Assembly (NCBI RefSeq): GCF_002865985.1 | Contig: NZ_LNDD01000001.1 | Coordinates: 359,004 to 423,003, forward strand | Direction: 5' to 3' | DNA: 64,000 nt | From: Thermotoga sp. SG1 | Lineage (GTDB): Bacteria; Thermotogota; Thermotogae; Thermotogales; Thermotogaceae | Shown here: in pieces, positions 54,823-62,547 of the stretch | How the letters are laid out: every line of letters starts with the position of its first letter | Numbering within the stretch: the first letter of the stretch is position 1 | Program-made: the position numbers and the translations under genes | The notes under the pieces: generated by a model | Database searches by the model: none | Told to the model about the DNA's origin: nothing | The model's input: only the letters and a program-made list of their open reading frames with translations

Positions 54823-54849
54823 CCCAAAACAAAGGGGGCAAGCGCCCCC
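54823..54849 (-). terminator. terminator after the candidate barrel gene
   Basis: GGGGGC (54834-54839) and GCCCCC (54844-54849) form a six-bp stem with a four-base loop, followed on the minus strand by TTTGTTTT. Confidence 0.8.
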
Positions 54850-54874
54850 CAATTTTATCTGTATCGAATGTGAC

Positions 54875-55429
54875 TCAGAAGTTGATCTCAAAGTTGGCTC
54901 CCACAGGAACGGCTATCACACTGTTTTTGCCATAGATCCTCATTTCGACACCAGCGCCGAATCCTACAACAAAGTCCTCAAAATACCTTGTGTAATTTGC
55001 GCTAGCTCCAAAAACCCATCCAAATTTGTCAAAAGCAAATTCATTCATTGGCCAGCTGGCACCGCCGAAGCCTCTTATGACGATCTTGGACTCCCTGTCG
55101 AGTTCGACGGAGTACTTGAAAACAGCAAAAAGATCAAGGGCATTTTGGCTGGGTGTACTATCCACCGAAAGAAGAGGAGTTGCTTCAGGTTTGAGAAGCC
55201 AGGCAAAACCCAGACCAAGACCGAGATCCAGATTTTCTGCCACAGGATAAGTGAGATCGAGGCCGAAATCCAAATAACTAGCAGCAGAAGCCTCAACGGT
55301 TGTTGGAGTGGAAGAAACATTAACAGCAAAGTTGTAGTTTCCAAAAACTGTGACCTTCAGATCCTCCATCGAGAAGGCAAACACACCAGCTGCGATCACT
55401 GCTAGGAAAACCACAAGAAGCTTTTTCAT
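54875..55429 (-). CDS. candidate outer-membrane (toga) beta-barrel protein
   Basis: A 184-residue protein with a clear signal peptide (KKLLVVFLAVIAAGVFA). The mature part alternates hydrophobic and polar residues in strands such as YLDFGLDLTYPV, LDLGLGLGFAWLL, FVVGFGAGVEMRIYG and ends AVPVGANFEINF with a terminal Phe, the outer-membrane barrel insertion signature. About eight strands would fit. It could be a small porin-like or structural barrel of the Thermotoga outer sheath. The family was not recognised; a soluble secreted beta protein is the alternative. Confidence 0.65.
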   Translation of the reverse strand: MKKLLVVFLAVIAAGVFAFSMEDLKVTVFGNYNFAVNVSSTPTTVEASAASYLDFGLDLTYPVAENLDLGLGLGFAWLLKPEATPLLSVDSTPSQNALDLFAVFKYSVELDRESKIVIRGFGGASWPMNEFAFDKFGWVFGASANYTRYFEDFVVGFGAGVEMRIYGKNSVIAVPVGANFEINF

Positions 55430-55465
55430 GCTGTCTCCCTCCCTGTAATAGATTTTTCACGTTCA

Positions 55466-55496
55466 ATTATAGCACACGAAAGTGGTAAAATATCAA
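55466..55496 (-). promoter_or_regulatory. promoter of the candidate barrel gene
   Basis: On the minus strand TTGATA (55491-55496) and TATAAT (55466-55471) are 19 bases apart, a little long. SD GGGAGGGAG precedes the ATG. Confidence 0.5.
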
Positions 55497-55512
55497 GTCA
55501 GAGGTGGTGAGA

Positions 55513-57252
55513 TTGAGTCCGGAAAAATTTCTGCTGAGATACGCAGGAAAATACTGGTACCTTTTTTTTGTGGGAACCGTTCTGTCACTTGTCCTCACGG
55601 TACTGGAAATTCTTCCACCCCGTCTCATGAAAACGGCGATCGATACCTTCCTGACAGGAAAGGACCTATCGGCCGCTGAACGTTTTCAGGGAATCGTTAC
55701 GACCGCTTTCATCATACTGGGAATAAGAGGGCTTTCCTTTCTCTTTGGGTTCGCCAGCACTTACGTAACAGGATACGCCGGTGCAAAGATCGTTCTTCTT
55801 ATGAGAAGGGATGTGTTTTCTCACGTCGTTTCTCTTCCATACTCTTTCTTCACGAAGGTACCTTCTGGCGTTGTCACCACCAGAATCGTCAACGATACTC
55901 AGAACATACAGGAGTTTTTCTCTTCTGTCGTCACGAGTGTGATCATGGATGTTCTTCTGCTCGGGGCTGTGATTTTTTCTCTCGTCCAGATCAGCAAGGA
56001 ACTTTTTGGTCATGTTTACTATCTTCTCCCAATTATAGCCATTTCGATTCTGCTTTTTAGATACTTCGACAGAAGGGCTTACAGAAAAGTCAGAACCAAT
56101 CTTGCCCGTCTCAACGCCTTTCTGGCAGAACACATAGCGGGTGTGAACATCATAAAGATCCTGAATCTCGAAAAACACAAAGAAGAAGAGTTCTCTCACG
56201 TTTCGGAGGCTTATTACAGATCCCTGATGGAGCAACTTTATGTCTTTGGAATCTTCAGACCTCTCATGGACTTCCTCTATTTTCTGGGAGTCAGTCTGGT
56301 CATATGGTACGGTGCCAGATACATCGCAGATCGTACCCTGGGTTTTGGGGCCCTTTATGCTTTCGTTTCTTACCTTGACATGTTCTTCAGGCCGCTCAGG
56401 GATCTCTCTGAAAAGTACGATATAATACAGAATTCCATGGCATCCTCTGAGAAGATCCTGAACCTTCTAAAGGAGGAGAGGGAAACAGAGGGAAACCCAA
56501 ATGGTCCTGATCGGATTTCAAAAGGGTATCTTCGTTTTGAAAACGTCTGGTTCTCTTACGATGGTGAAAACTGGATCTTGAAGGACATTGATCTGGAGTT
56601 CCATCCTGGAAAACTCTACGCTATCGTTGGAGAAACGGGTGCAGGGAAGTCCACCCTGATGAGCTTGATAAATGGTCTCTACATTCCTCAGAAGGGAAGA
56701 ATCCTCATCGATGAAATACCCCTGCTTGCGTACAATCTGAAAGTTGCCAGAAGACAGATCGCTGCGGTTCCTCAGGATGTGATGCTTTTCAGTGGAACGA
56801 TACTGGATAACATCAAGCTTTTCGATGAGAGAATATCAGAAAAAGAGGTCTTAAGGGCTCTGGAAAAGGTACACGCAATGGATATAATCGAAAGGTTACC
56901 GGGGGGAATTCATTACGAGATCGTGGAGAGGGGGACCACTCTATCGGCTGGAGAAAGACAGCTCATAGCCCTTGCACGAGCGGTGTTGTTCGATGCAAAG
57001 ATCTTTATCCTGGATGAAGCCACAAGCAACGTGGACGTGATAACGGAGATGAAGATTCAAGAATCCCTGAAAGAACTCTCAAAAGAAAGAACAGTGATTA
57101 TGATAGCCCACAGACTCTCAACCGTAAGGGACGCAGACGAGATAGTGGTGATTCATGATGGCAGAGCAGTGGAAAAAGGGACTCATTCCGAATTGCTCGG
57201 AAGAAAAGGTGTGTATTACAGGCTCTATCGGATCCAGTTTGAAAACGTCTGA
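55513..57252 (+). CDS. ABC exporter (half-transporter, MsbA/LmrA-like)
   Basis: A 579-residue fused membrane-ATPase protein that acts as a dimer to export lipids, drugs or peptides. Six membrane helices span about residues 15-310. The nucleotide domain has Walker A GETGAGKST (about 374), Q-loop VPQDVMLF, signature TLSAGERQLIALARA (about 477), Walker B IFILDEATSNVD and switch IAHRLSTV. TTG 55513 is seven bases after GAGGTGGT; GTG 55504 is inside the SD. No second half-transporter is adjacent, so a homodimer is likely. Substrate unknown. Confidence 0.92.
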   Translation: MSPEKFLLRYAGKYWYLFFVGTVLSLVLTVLEILPPRLMKTAIDTFLTGKDLSAAERFQGIVTTAFIILGIRGLSFLFGFASTYVTGYAGAKIVLLMRRDVFSHVVSLPYSFFTKVPSGVVTTRIVNDTQNIQEFFSSVVTSVIMDVLLLGAVIFSLVQISKELFGHVYYLLPIIAISILLFRYFDRRAYRKVRTNLARLNAFLAEHIAGVNIIKILNLEKHKEEEFSHVSEAYYRSLMEQLYVFGIFRPLMDFLYFLGVSLVIWYGARYIADRTLGFGALYAFVSYLDMFFRPLRDLSEKYDIIQNSMASSEKILNLLKEERETEGNPNGPDRISKGYLRFENVWFSYDGENWILKDIDLEFHPGKLYAIVGETGAGKSTLMSLINGLYIPQKGRILIDEIPLLAYNLKVARRQIAAVPQDVMLFSGTILDNIKLFDERISEKEVLRALEKVHAMDIIERLPGGIHYEIVERGTTLSAGERQLIALARAVLFDAKIFILDEATSNVDVITEMKIQESLKELSKERTVIMIAHRLSTVRDADEIVVIHDGRAVEKGTHSELLGRKGVYYRLYRIQFENV

Positions 57253-57265
57253 GGAGGGAAACGAG

Positions 57266-58345
57266 ATGGAAAGAGCAGACAGGGCGATGGAACTGGCCAT
57301 GAAAAAAGGAGCGGATGCCTTTCTGATCGTGAACGTTGAAAACTCCTCGAGGGCTTCTTCAATATACTTTTCTGGTTTCACGGGGTCCTTTTCCATCATT
57401 CTGATCTCTGAAAGCGCAAGACTCCTCATCACCGATCCGAGATACACCAGTCAGGCCAAGCAGGAAACGGATTTTGAAGTCCGGGAGGTAAGAGACGGTG
57501 ATTTCATCGGAGTTTTGAAAAACGTGATAAAGGATCTCAACATAAAGGTGATCGCCCTTGAGGAAGAAAGACTTTCCCTTTCCATGTTCAGAAAGCTCTC
57601 AACCGCCCTTGGAAAGAGAAAGTTCATCGGTCTTGATGAAGAGGTGAAAAACCTGAGGATGATCAAAGACGAAAAAGAGATCGGAAGGATCAAGCAGGCG
57701 ATAGAGATATCTGAGAGGGCCTTCCTCGAGACGATCCAGCAGATAAGAGCAGGAATGACGGAAAAGGAAATAGCCGCACTTCTCGAGTACACGATGAAGA
57801 AAGAAGGGGCAGAAAAAACGGCTTTCGACTCCATCGTGGCTTCAGGGTGGCGTTCTGCTCTGCCTCATGGAAAGCCAACTGAAAAGGTCGTTGAAAGAGG
57901 AGACGTGATCGTCATCGACTTTGGAGCAGTTTACGAGAACTACTGTGCTGATATCACACGCGTCGTCTGCATAGGCGAACCCTCTGATCGAGTGAAAGAG
58001 ATACACGGAATCGTTCTCGAGGCTCAGGAGAGAGCCCTGAAGAACGCAAAAGCGGGACTGACAGGGAAACAACTCGACTCGTTCGCAAGAGAGTTCATCG
58101 TTGAGAAGGGATATGGAGAGTTCTTCGGACACAGTCTGGGACATGGAATAGGTCTGGAGGTCCATGAAGGACCGGCGGTGAGTTTCAGAAACGAGTCTTC
58201 CCTTCCCGAGAACGCGGTCGTCACCATAGAGCCCGGAATCTATCTGGAAGGAGAGTTCGGCATAAGAATAGAGGAAGATGTGGTTCTGAAGGAGCAGGGA
58301 TGCGAAATCCTCACCACTCTACCGAGATCTATATTCGTTGTTTGA
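57266..58345 (+). CDS. pepP: Xaa-Pro aminopeptidase / M24B peptidase
   Basis: A 359-residue metallopeptidase removing N-terminal residues before proline. The N-terminal creatinase domain (about 1-125) is followed by the pita-bread catalytic domain with the five metal ligands in VIDFGAVY, CADITRVV, FGHSLGHGIGL, VTIEPGIY and RIEEDVVL. ATG 57266 follows GAGGAGGGAAACG, 13 bases after the exporter stop. Its end overlaps the convergent folK by 17 bases. The symbol pepP (or pepQ) is a family-level guess. Confidence 0.92.
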   Translation: MERADRAMELAMKKGADAFLIVNVENSSRASSIYFSGFTGSFSIILISESARLLITDPRYTSQAKQETDFEVREVRDGDFIGVLKNVIKDLNIKVIALEEERLSLSMFRKLSTALGKRKFIGLDEEVKNLRMIKDEKEIGRIKQAIEISERAFLETIQQIRAGMTEKEIAALLEYTMKKEGAEKTAFDSIVASGWRSALPHGKPTEKVVERGDVIVIDFGAVYENYCADITRVVCIGEPSDRVKEIHGIVLEAQERALKNAKAGLTGKQLDSFAREFIVEKGYGEFFGHSLGHGIGLEVHEGPAVSFRNESSLPENAVVTIEPGIYLEGEFGIRIEEDVVLKEQGCEILTTLPRSIFVV

Positions 58346-58784
58346 GTTCCATCAGTAGTTCCCGCACGGTCTTTTTCAAAACGGGATGAACGAGGTCCGG
58401 GGCTATTTCGCTCAGGGGTTCCAGAACGAAAAGTCTGTTGTGAGCATCGGGATGCGGTATGGTCAGTCCCTCTTCGTTCACGACGAGATCTTCATAGAAC
58501 ACGATATCGAGGTCGATCACCCTGGGTCCCCATTTGATCGTTCTGACCCTTCCCATTTCTCTTTCTATCTCAAGAAGAGTGTTCAAAAGCGCTCGAGGTG
58601 AAAGATCCGTTTCCACGAGGCACACGGCGTTCAGGAACTTTGGCTGATCGGTGTATCCATAGGGTTCTGTTTCAACGAACGAGGAGAGTTTTTCGATGGA
58701 CATACCGCGTTCTTTCATCTTCACAAGGGCTGTTTTCAAGTTCAACTCCCTGTCTCCCAGATTGCTTCCCAGTGCTATCACCAC
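58329..58784 (-). CDS. folK: HPPK, 6-hydroxymethyl-7,8-dihydropterin pyrophosphokinase
   Basis: A 151-residue enzyme that activates hydroxymethyl-dihydropterin with ATP for folate synthesis. It has IALGSNLGDR at the start, YGYTDQPKFLNAV, EREMGRVR and the catalytic GPRVIDLDIVFYEDLV, followed by IPHPDAHNRLFVLEPL. GTG 58784 (or 58781) overlaps the folP end. Normal length. Confidence 0.96.
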   Translation of the reverse strand: MVIALGSNLGDRELNLKTALVKMKERGMSIEKLSSFVETEPYGYTDQPKFLNAVCLVETDLSPRALLNTLLEIEREMGRVRTIKWGPRVIDLDIVFYEDLVVNEEGLTIPHPDAHNRLFVLEPLSEIAPDLVHPVLKKTVRELLMELKQRI

Positions 58785-59620
58785 TTTCGCCAGAGTATCG
58801 CCTCCAGCATTTTTACGACTCTTTTGTTCGGTAGTACATCGTGTACCCTGAGGATGTCAACACCTTTCATTGTGCAGTAAGCGGTAACGGCGAGAGTACC
58901 TTCTAATCTTTCTTCCGGTGGAACGTTTCCCAGTGTGATGCCTATAAAAGATTTTCTTGAAGCACCGATGAGCAAAGGAAGGCCAAATTCTTTGAATTCG
59001 TCTATCCTGTGTAGAATTTCAAGGTTGTCCTCGTATCTTTTGCCGAATCCAATACCTGGGTCCAGTACGATCTGGTCTACACCCTTCTCTTTGAGGTGGT
59101 CTATTTTTTTCTGGAAATACTCCTTTATCTCTTTCACAACGTCTTCGTAGAAGGGATTCTCCTGCATTGTTTTTGGGGTTCCTTTTATGTGCATGAGAAT
59201 GTATGGAGCTTTGTTTTCACTTGCCACTCTCACTATATCAGGCTCGAACTGGTATCCACTGATGTCGTTGATGATATCTGCTCCAGCTTCGAGTGCTTTC
59301 ATCGCTACCCTCCATCTGTAAGTATCTACCGAGATTGGTACATCGGTTATAGATCTGATCGCTTTTACCACCGGAATAACCCTTTTCATTTCTTCTTCCT
59401 CGTCAACAGGTTCTGAGCCGGGGCGAGTGGACATTCCTCCAACGTCTATTATGTCGACTCCTTCTTCCACCATCTTCTTTGCCGCCTCAACGGCTTCCAA
59501 CACACTCTGTTTCCTTGAACCTGCGTAGAAGGAATCTGGTGTAACGTTTATTATACCCATGATCAGAGTTCTGTCGAATACAAGTTCTCTCTCCCAAGGA
59601 GTCGTGTACACCACGTTCAT
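58778..59620 (-). CDS. folP: dihydropteroate synthase
   Basis: A 280-residue TIM-barrel enzyme joining p-aminobenzoate to the activated pterin. Blocks are IMGIINVTPDSFYAGS near residue 20, VDVGGMSTRPGS near 60, ISVDTYR, INDISG, LDPGIGFGKR and a late IGASRKSFIG. ATG 59620 overlaps the folE2 stop (TGATG); the upstream SD is only three bases away, so GTG 59614 is an alternative. Confidence 0.96.
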   Translation of the reverse strand: MNVVYTTPWERELVFDRTLIMGIINVTPDSFYAGSRKQSVLEAVEAAKKMVEEGVDIIDVGGMSTRPGSEPVDEEEEMKRVIPVVKAIRSITDVPISVDTYRWRVAMKALEAGADIINDISGYQFEPDIVRVASENKAPYILMHIKGTPKTMQENPFYEDVVKEIKEYFQKKIDHLKEKGVDQIVLDPGIGFGKRYEDNLEILHRIDEFKEFGLPLLIGASRKSFIGITLGNVPPEERLEGTLAVTAYCTMKGVDILRVHDVLPNKRVVKMLEAILWRKW

Positions 59621-60399
59621 CAACCCTCCAGAACGAAATCTCCTTTCTCCACACAGGCAAATGCGTTGTGATTGTGTATGCTCTCCATGCTTTCTACGTA
59701 AACTCTGTACCAGGCAATTCTGGTGTCTTTCTCCAAATCGAGGGCAACGTCTCTTGCTACATCTTCTACGAACCTTGGATTCTCGTAGGCTTTTTCTGTG
59801 ACGAACTTCTCATCAATTCTTTTAAGAAGGGTGTACAAAGGGGAACTTGCATTCCTTTCTGCTATTTCGACGAGATCTTCGAACCATATGAACTTTCTCG
59901 TCTTCACATGTATTCCAACGAACGCTCTTTGATTGTGAGCACCGTAGTCGCTGATCTCTTTCGAACATGGACACAGTGTATGTACAGGAACTCTTACTCC
60001 TATTTTGAAGGAAAAATCCTCATCTTTTTCCGCTTCGACAAAACACTCTATGCTCAGAGGGGATCTCTTTTTAGAGACGGGCGATTCTTTCCAAACGAAA
60101 TAAGGGAAATGAATCTCCAAGTGTGCTCTTTTCGCTTCCATGATCTCTATGAGATCGTCTAAAATCTCTTCAAAGACGTCAGGGGTGATAGTCTCCAGTT
60201 TGTTCAAAACTTCTATGAACCTACTCATGTGTATTCCCCTTTTTTCTCGGTGAAGATCCACGGAACAAGTTATCTTCGCAACCGTTGGTTGGTATCCATC
60301 GTTTTTGAGAAGCACCTTGAGGGGCCAGCTCAGATCCTTTATCCCCACTTTCTTCAAAGGTACCATTCTCGGATCCTTTTCGTTCTGAACGTCTTTCAA
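59620..60399 (-). CDS. folE2: GTP cyclohydrolase IB (FolE2)
   Basis: A 259-residue enzyme of the COG1469 family making dihydroneopterin triphosphate from GTP, first step of folate and queuosine synthesis. It has KITCSVDLHREKRGIHMSRF in parts near residue 43 and the LCPCSKEISDYGAHNQR active-site cysteine region near 146. TTG 60399 overlaps the queD-like stop (TTGA), with GGGGTGA upstream. FolE2 uses manganese or zinc and replaces FolE1. Confidence 0.94.
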   Translation of the reverse strand: MKDVQNEKDPRMVPLKKVGIKDLSWPLKVLLKNDGYQPTVAKITCSVDLHREKRGIHMSRFIEVLNKLETITPDVFEEILDDLIEIMEAKRAHLEIHFPYFVWKESPVSKKRSPLSIECFVEAEKDEDFSFKIGVRVPVHTLCPCSKEISDYGAHNQRAFVGIHVKTRKFIWFEDLVEIAERNASSPLYTLLKRIDEKFVTEKAYENPRFVEDVARDVALDLEKDTRIAWYRVYVESMESIHNHNAFACVEKGDFVLEG

Positions 60400-60758
60400 A
60401 CTTCTTCACCCCTGTACACAACACCGCTTGTCTCCGTTTCCCAAAGTTCTATTTCGTGTAATCTGATACTAGTTTTTTCAAAAGCCTTTGAAAGTTCCTG
60501 CCAAATCCATATCGCCACTCTTTCAGTGGTGGGTTGTTCGAACATCTCGTTGAGATAGGCATGATCCATTTTTGACAACACACTTTCTTCGACAATTCTT
60601 TTCAGTTCTGCAAAATCGATAACCATGTCTTCTTCGTTCAGTGGACCTTCAACTTTTACAATGAGTTTGTAGGTGTGACCGTGGAGTCTTTCACACTTTC
60701 CATGATATCTGGTCAGGTTGTGAGCCGCTTCAAAAGAGAATTTTTTCACTAGAATCAT
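60396..60758 (-). CDS. queD: 6-pyruvoyl-tetrahydropterin synthase homologue (QueD/PTPS-I/III)
   Basis: A 120-residue T-fold enzyme. Zinc-binding histidines are in FEAAHNL and the LHGHTY pair; motif I reads CERLHGH, i.e. CExxHGH, with both the catalytic Cys of QueD and the Glu of the PTPS-III type. A C-terminal LHEIELWET block is typical. ATG 60758 is preferred to GTG 60767 by SD spacing (GGGGTGAAAAAC). Position between folE2 and the HD gene and no folB nearby support a folate as well as a queuosine role. Confidence 0.85.
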   Translation of the reverse strand: MILVKKFSFEAAHNLTRYHGKCERLHGHTYKLIVKVEGPLNEEDMVIDFAELKRIVEESVLSKMDHAYLNEMFEQPTTERVAIWIWQELSKAFEKTSIRLHEIELWETETSGVVYRGEEV

Positions 60759-60772
60759 GTTTTTCACCCCTG

Positions 60773-62026
60773 CTAGAGAACGTAGTCTCCAAACCTTTCA
60801 ACGACTCTGTCCAGAAAAGACCTTATCTCTTGCCTCAGCTTTTTTCCAATTTCCATGTCTTCAAAATTCAGATCTTTCACTGTTGATATAAGGATTTCAA
60901 AGGCTTCTTTGTCCAGTTTTCCCTCTTTCACTTCGTCTCGGATGATGCCCATGGCTTCTTCTACATCCATTGCGGGACGATAGGGCCGTTTTTCCATGAG
61001 AGCACTGAACACGTCTGCCACCTGTAAGATTTTGTCATCAAGACTCATCTCTTCTCCTTTCAATTTGAAGGGATATCCAGAACCATCGATCCTTTCGTGG
61101 TGTCTTACAGCGGGCAGAAACCATTCTTTCTTGTTCACAGGAAGAAGTATGAGATAGGAAAAGTACACGTGTTTTCTCATCACCTGAAACTCTTCCTCAT
61201 CCAGTTTCGTTGGTTTTTCCAGAATCCTGTAGTTCACACTGATTTTTCCTATGTCATGGTACAGCCCCGCTCTGAAGAGGCTTTCGGCATCTTTTCCGGC
61301 TGCTTTTCCCATTTCCCTTGCGATGTTTGCAACCCTCCACGTGTGCTCGCTGGTGAACTCGCTCTTGGCATCTATTATGAAAGAAACGATCTTTCCAAAC
61401 TGAGTCATATCTTCCGCAGTGCATTCCGGACAGTTCGTCACGTATTCTTGAAGGAAATCAACCATGGATTCGGTGAGGATGTACTCAAGTTGCCACTGGG
61501 TGAATTCTTTCAGAAGGGTTTCGCGGCAGGCTTCAAAAACTTCCGGGAAGAAAAAACTCTTCATTTCTTCAAGAGGAACCAGTATCTCTTTTGGTTCGGT
61601 ATCGTGGTTGATCATCACGTATCTTGAGACCTGATCTGATATAAAAATTACATTTGCAAGTATATCCTCCTCCTTAGATGGATCCAGATAAAACGCAGGA
61701 AAGTGGTGCTTCAAAACGATAGGAGACAGAGGCTTGAGTTTTTCCACATAGTCCGTTATGAAACTGCCCAGTATGGAGTGAAGATGCAGAGGTTTTCCGG
61801 GGGTGTCCTTCACAATGATGAAAGTGCTGTCCATATCGTCCAAAATGGTCTTTTCACCATCGTATGGGAGGATCAGACCAAGATCGTGAAGCAAGCCAGA
61901 GAGGAGAGCAGTTGAGGCGTTCAGATTCAGTTTTTCGGCGATTTGAAAGGCAAGAAAGGCAACCTGAAAAGCATGTTTTCCCAGGGGTGGTATGGTCTTG
62001 AGTAAATTGAAGAGGACCTTTATCAT
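60773..62026 (-). CDS. tandem HD-domain protein with HD-GYP C-terminal half
   Basis: A 417-residue protein. The N-terminal half has an HD-type domain (KHAFQVAFLAFQIAEKL, LLSGLLHDLGLILPY). The C-terminal half is HD-GYP-like: HTWRVANIAREMGKAAG, the HD pair in AGLYHDIGKI, the HHERIDGSGYPFKLKGEE motif and ILQVADVFSAL. The GYP tripeptide and the HHE are present, so c-di-GMP hydrolysis is plausible. It overlaps the NTPase gene by four bases. The role within a folate operon is unclear. Confidence 0.85.
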   Translation of the reverse strand: MIKVLFNLLKTIPPLGKHAFQVAFLAFQIAEKLNLNASTALLSGLLHDLGLILPYDGEKTILDDMDSTFIIVKDTPGKPLHLHSILGSFITDYVEKLKPLSPIVLKHHFPAFYLDPSKEEDILANVIFISDQVSRYVMINHDTEPKEILVPLEEMKSFFFPEVFEACRETLLKEFTQWQLEYILTESMVDFLQEYVTNCPECTAEDMTQFGKIVSFIIDAKSEFTSEHTWRVANIAREMGKAAGKDAESLFRAGLYHDIGKISVNYRILEKPTKLDEEEFQVMRKHVYFSYLILLPVNKKEWFLPAVRHHERIDGSGYPFKLKGEEMSLDDKILQVADVFSALMEKRPYRPAMDVEEAMGIIRDEVKEGKLDKEAFEILISTVKDLNFEDMEIGKKLRQEIRSFLDRVVERFGDYVL

Positions 62027-62547
62027 TCTCCGACACCTCGATTAAATTTTAACATGTCCAGTATTCTCTTGGGGAGAAGGTCTCTGTTTTTTTCGTTCAA
62101 CTCAAAGATGATAACATCTTCTTTGCTTTTGATCTTTTCCACAAACGGATCGCTTGATTTTTTAATCGTTGCAACGAGATCTTTTTCGCTGTTGAAAGCC
62201 TTCTCAACAACCCTTTTGAATCTTTCGGAGAGAAGTTCCATTTTACCTATCTCGTCTATGATTACAACACTCTTTTCTTCAAGCGCCCTTTCCACCGAAT
62301 CGACTCCCAGTTCTTCCAGATCTTTCAGGTTCACTCCGTACTTTCCTACCCGGTGCTGAGAGGGAAATCCCACCTTTGCAAGGATTCCCTCTCTTCCATC
62401 GAGGGTGACTATTTTGAAGCCAATCCTTTTTCCCTTCTCTCTCATCTCTTCAGTGTAGAAGCCTCCTGCGTTCTGCAGGAGGCGTGAGATCTTTTTGATG
62501 AGTGTGGTCTTTCCAACACCTGGCCTTCCGGTGATCAGGATCTTCAT
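62023..62547 (-). CDS. THEP1-family nucleoside triphosphatase
   Basis: A 174-residue P-loop NTPase. Walker A GRPGVGKTT is at residues 7-15; GGFYTEEMRE near 28, Walker B VVIIDEIGKMEL near 93 and SERFKRVVEKAF follow, as in the THEP1/DUF265 family of thermophiles that hydrolyse ATP and GTP with slow turnover. Cellular role is unknown. It overlaps both neighbours by four bases. Confidence 0.93.
   Translation of the reverse strand: MKILITGRPGVGKTTLIKKISRLLQNAGGFYTEEMREKGKRIGFKIVTLDGREGILAKVGFPSQHRVGKYGVNLKDLEELGVDSVERALEEKSVVIIDEIGKMELLSERFKRVVEKAFNSEKDLVATIKKSSDPFVEKIKSKEDVIIFELNEKNRDLLPKRILDMLKFNRGVGE

Noticed and set aside
57155-57265. 37-codon upstream extension of the M24 peptidase
   Set aside because: It lies inside the ABC exporter end and the ATG at 57266 has a strong GAGGAGGG SD.
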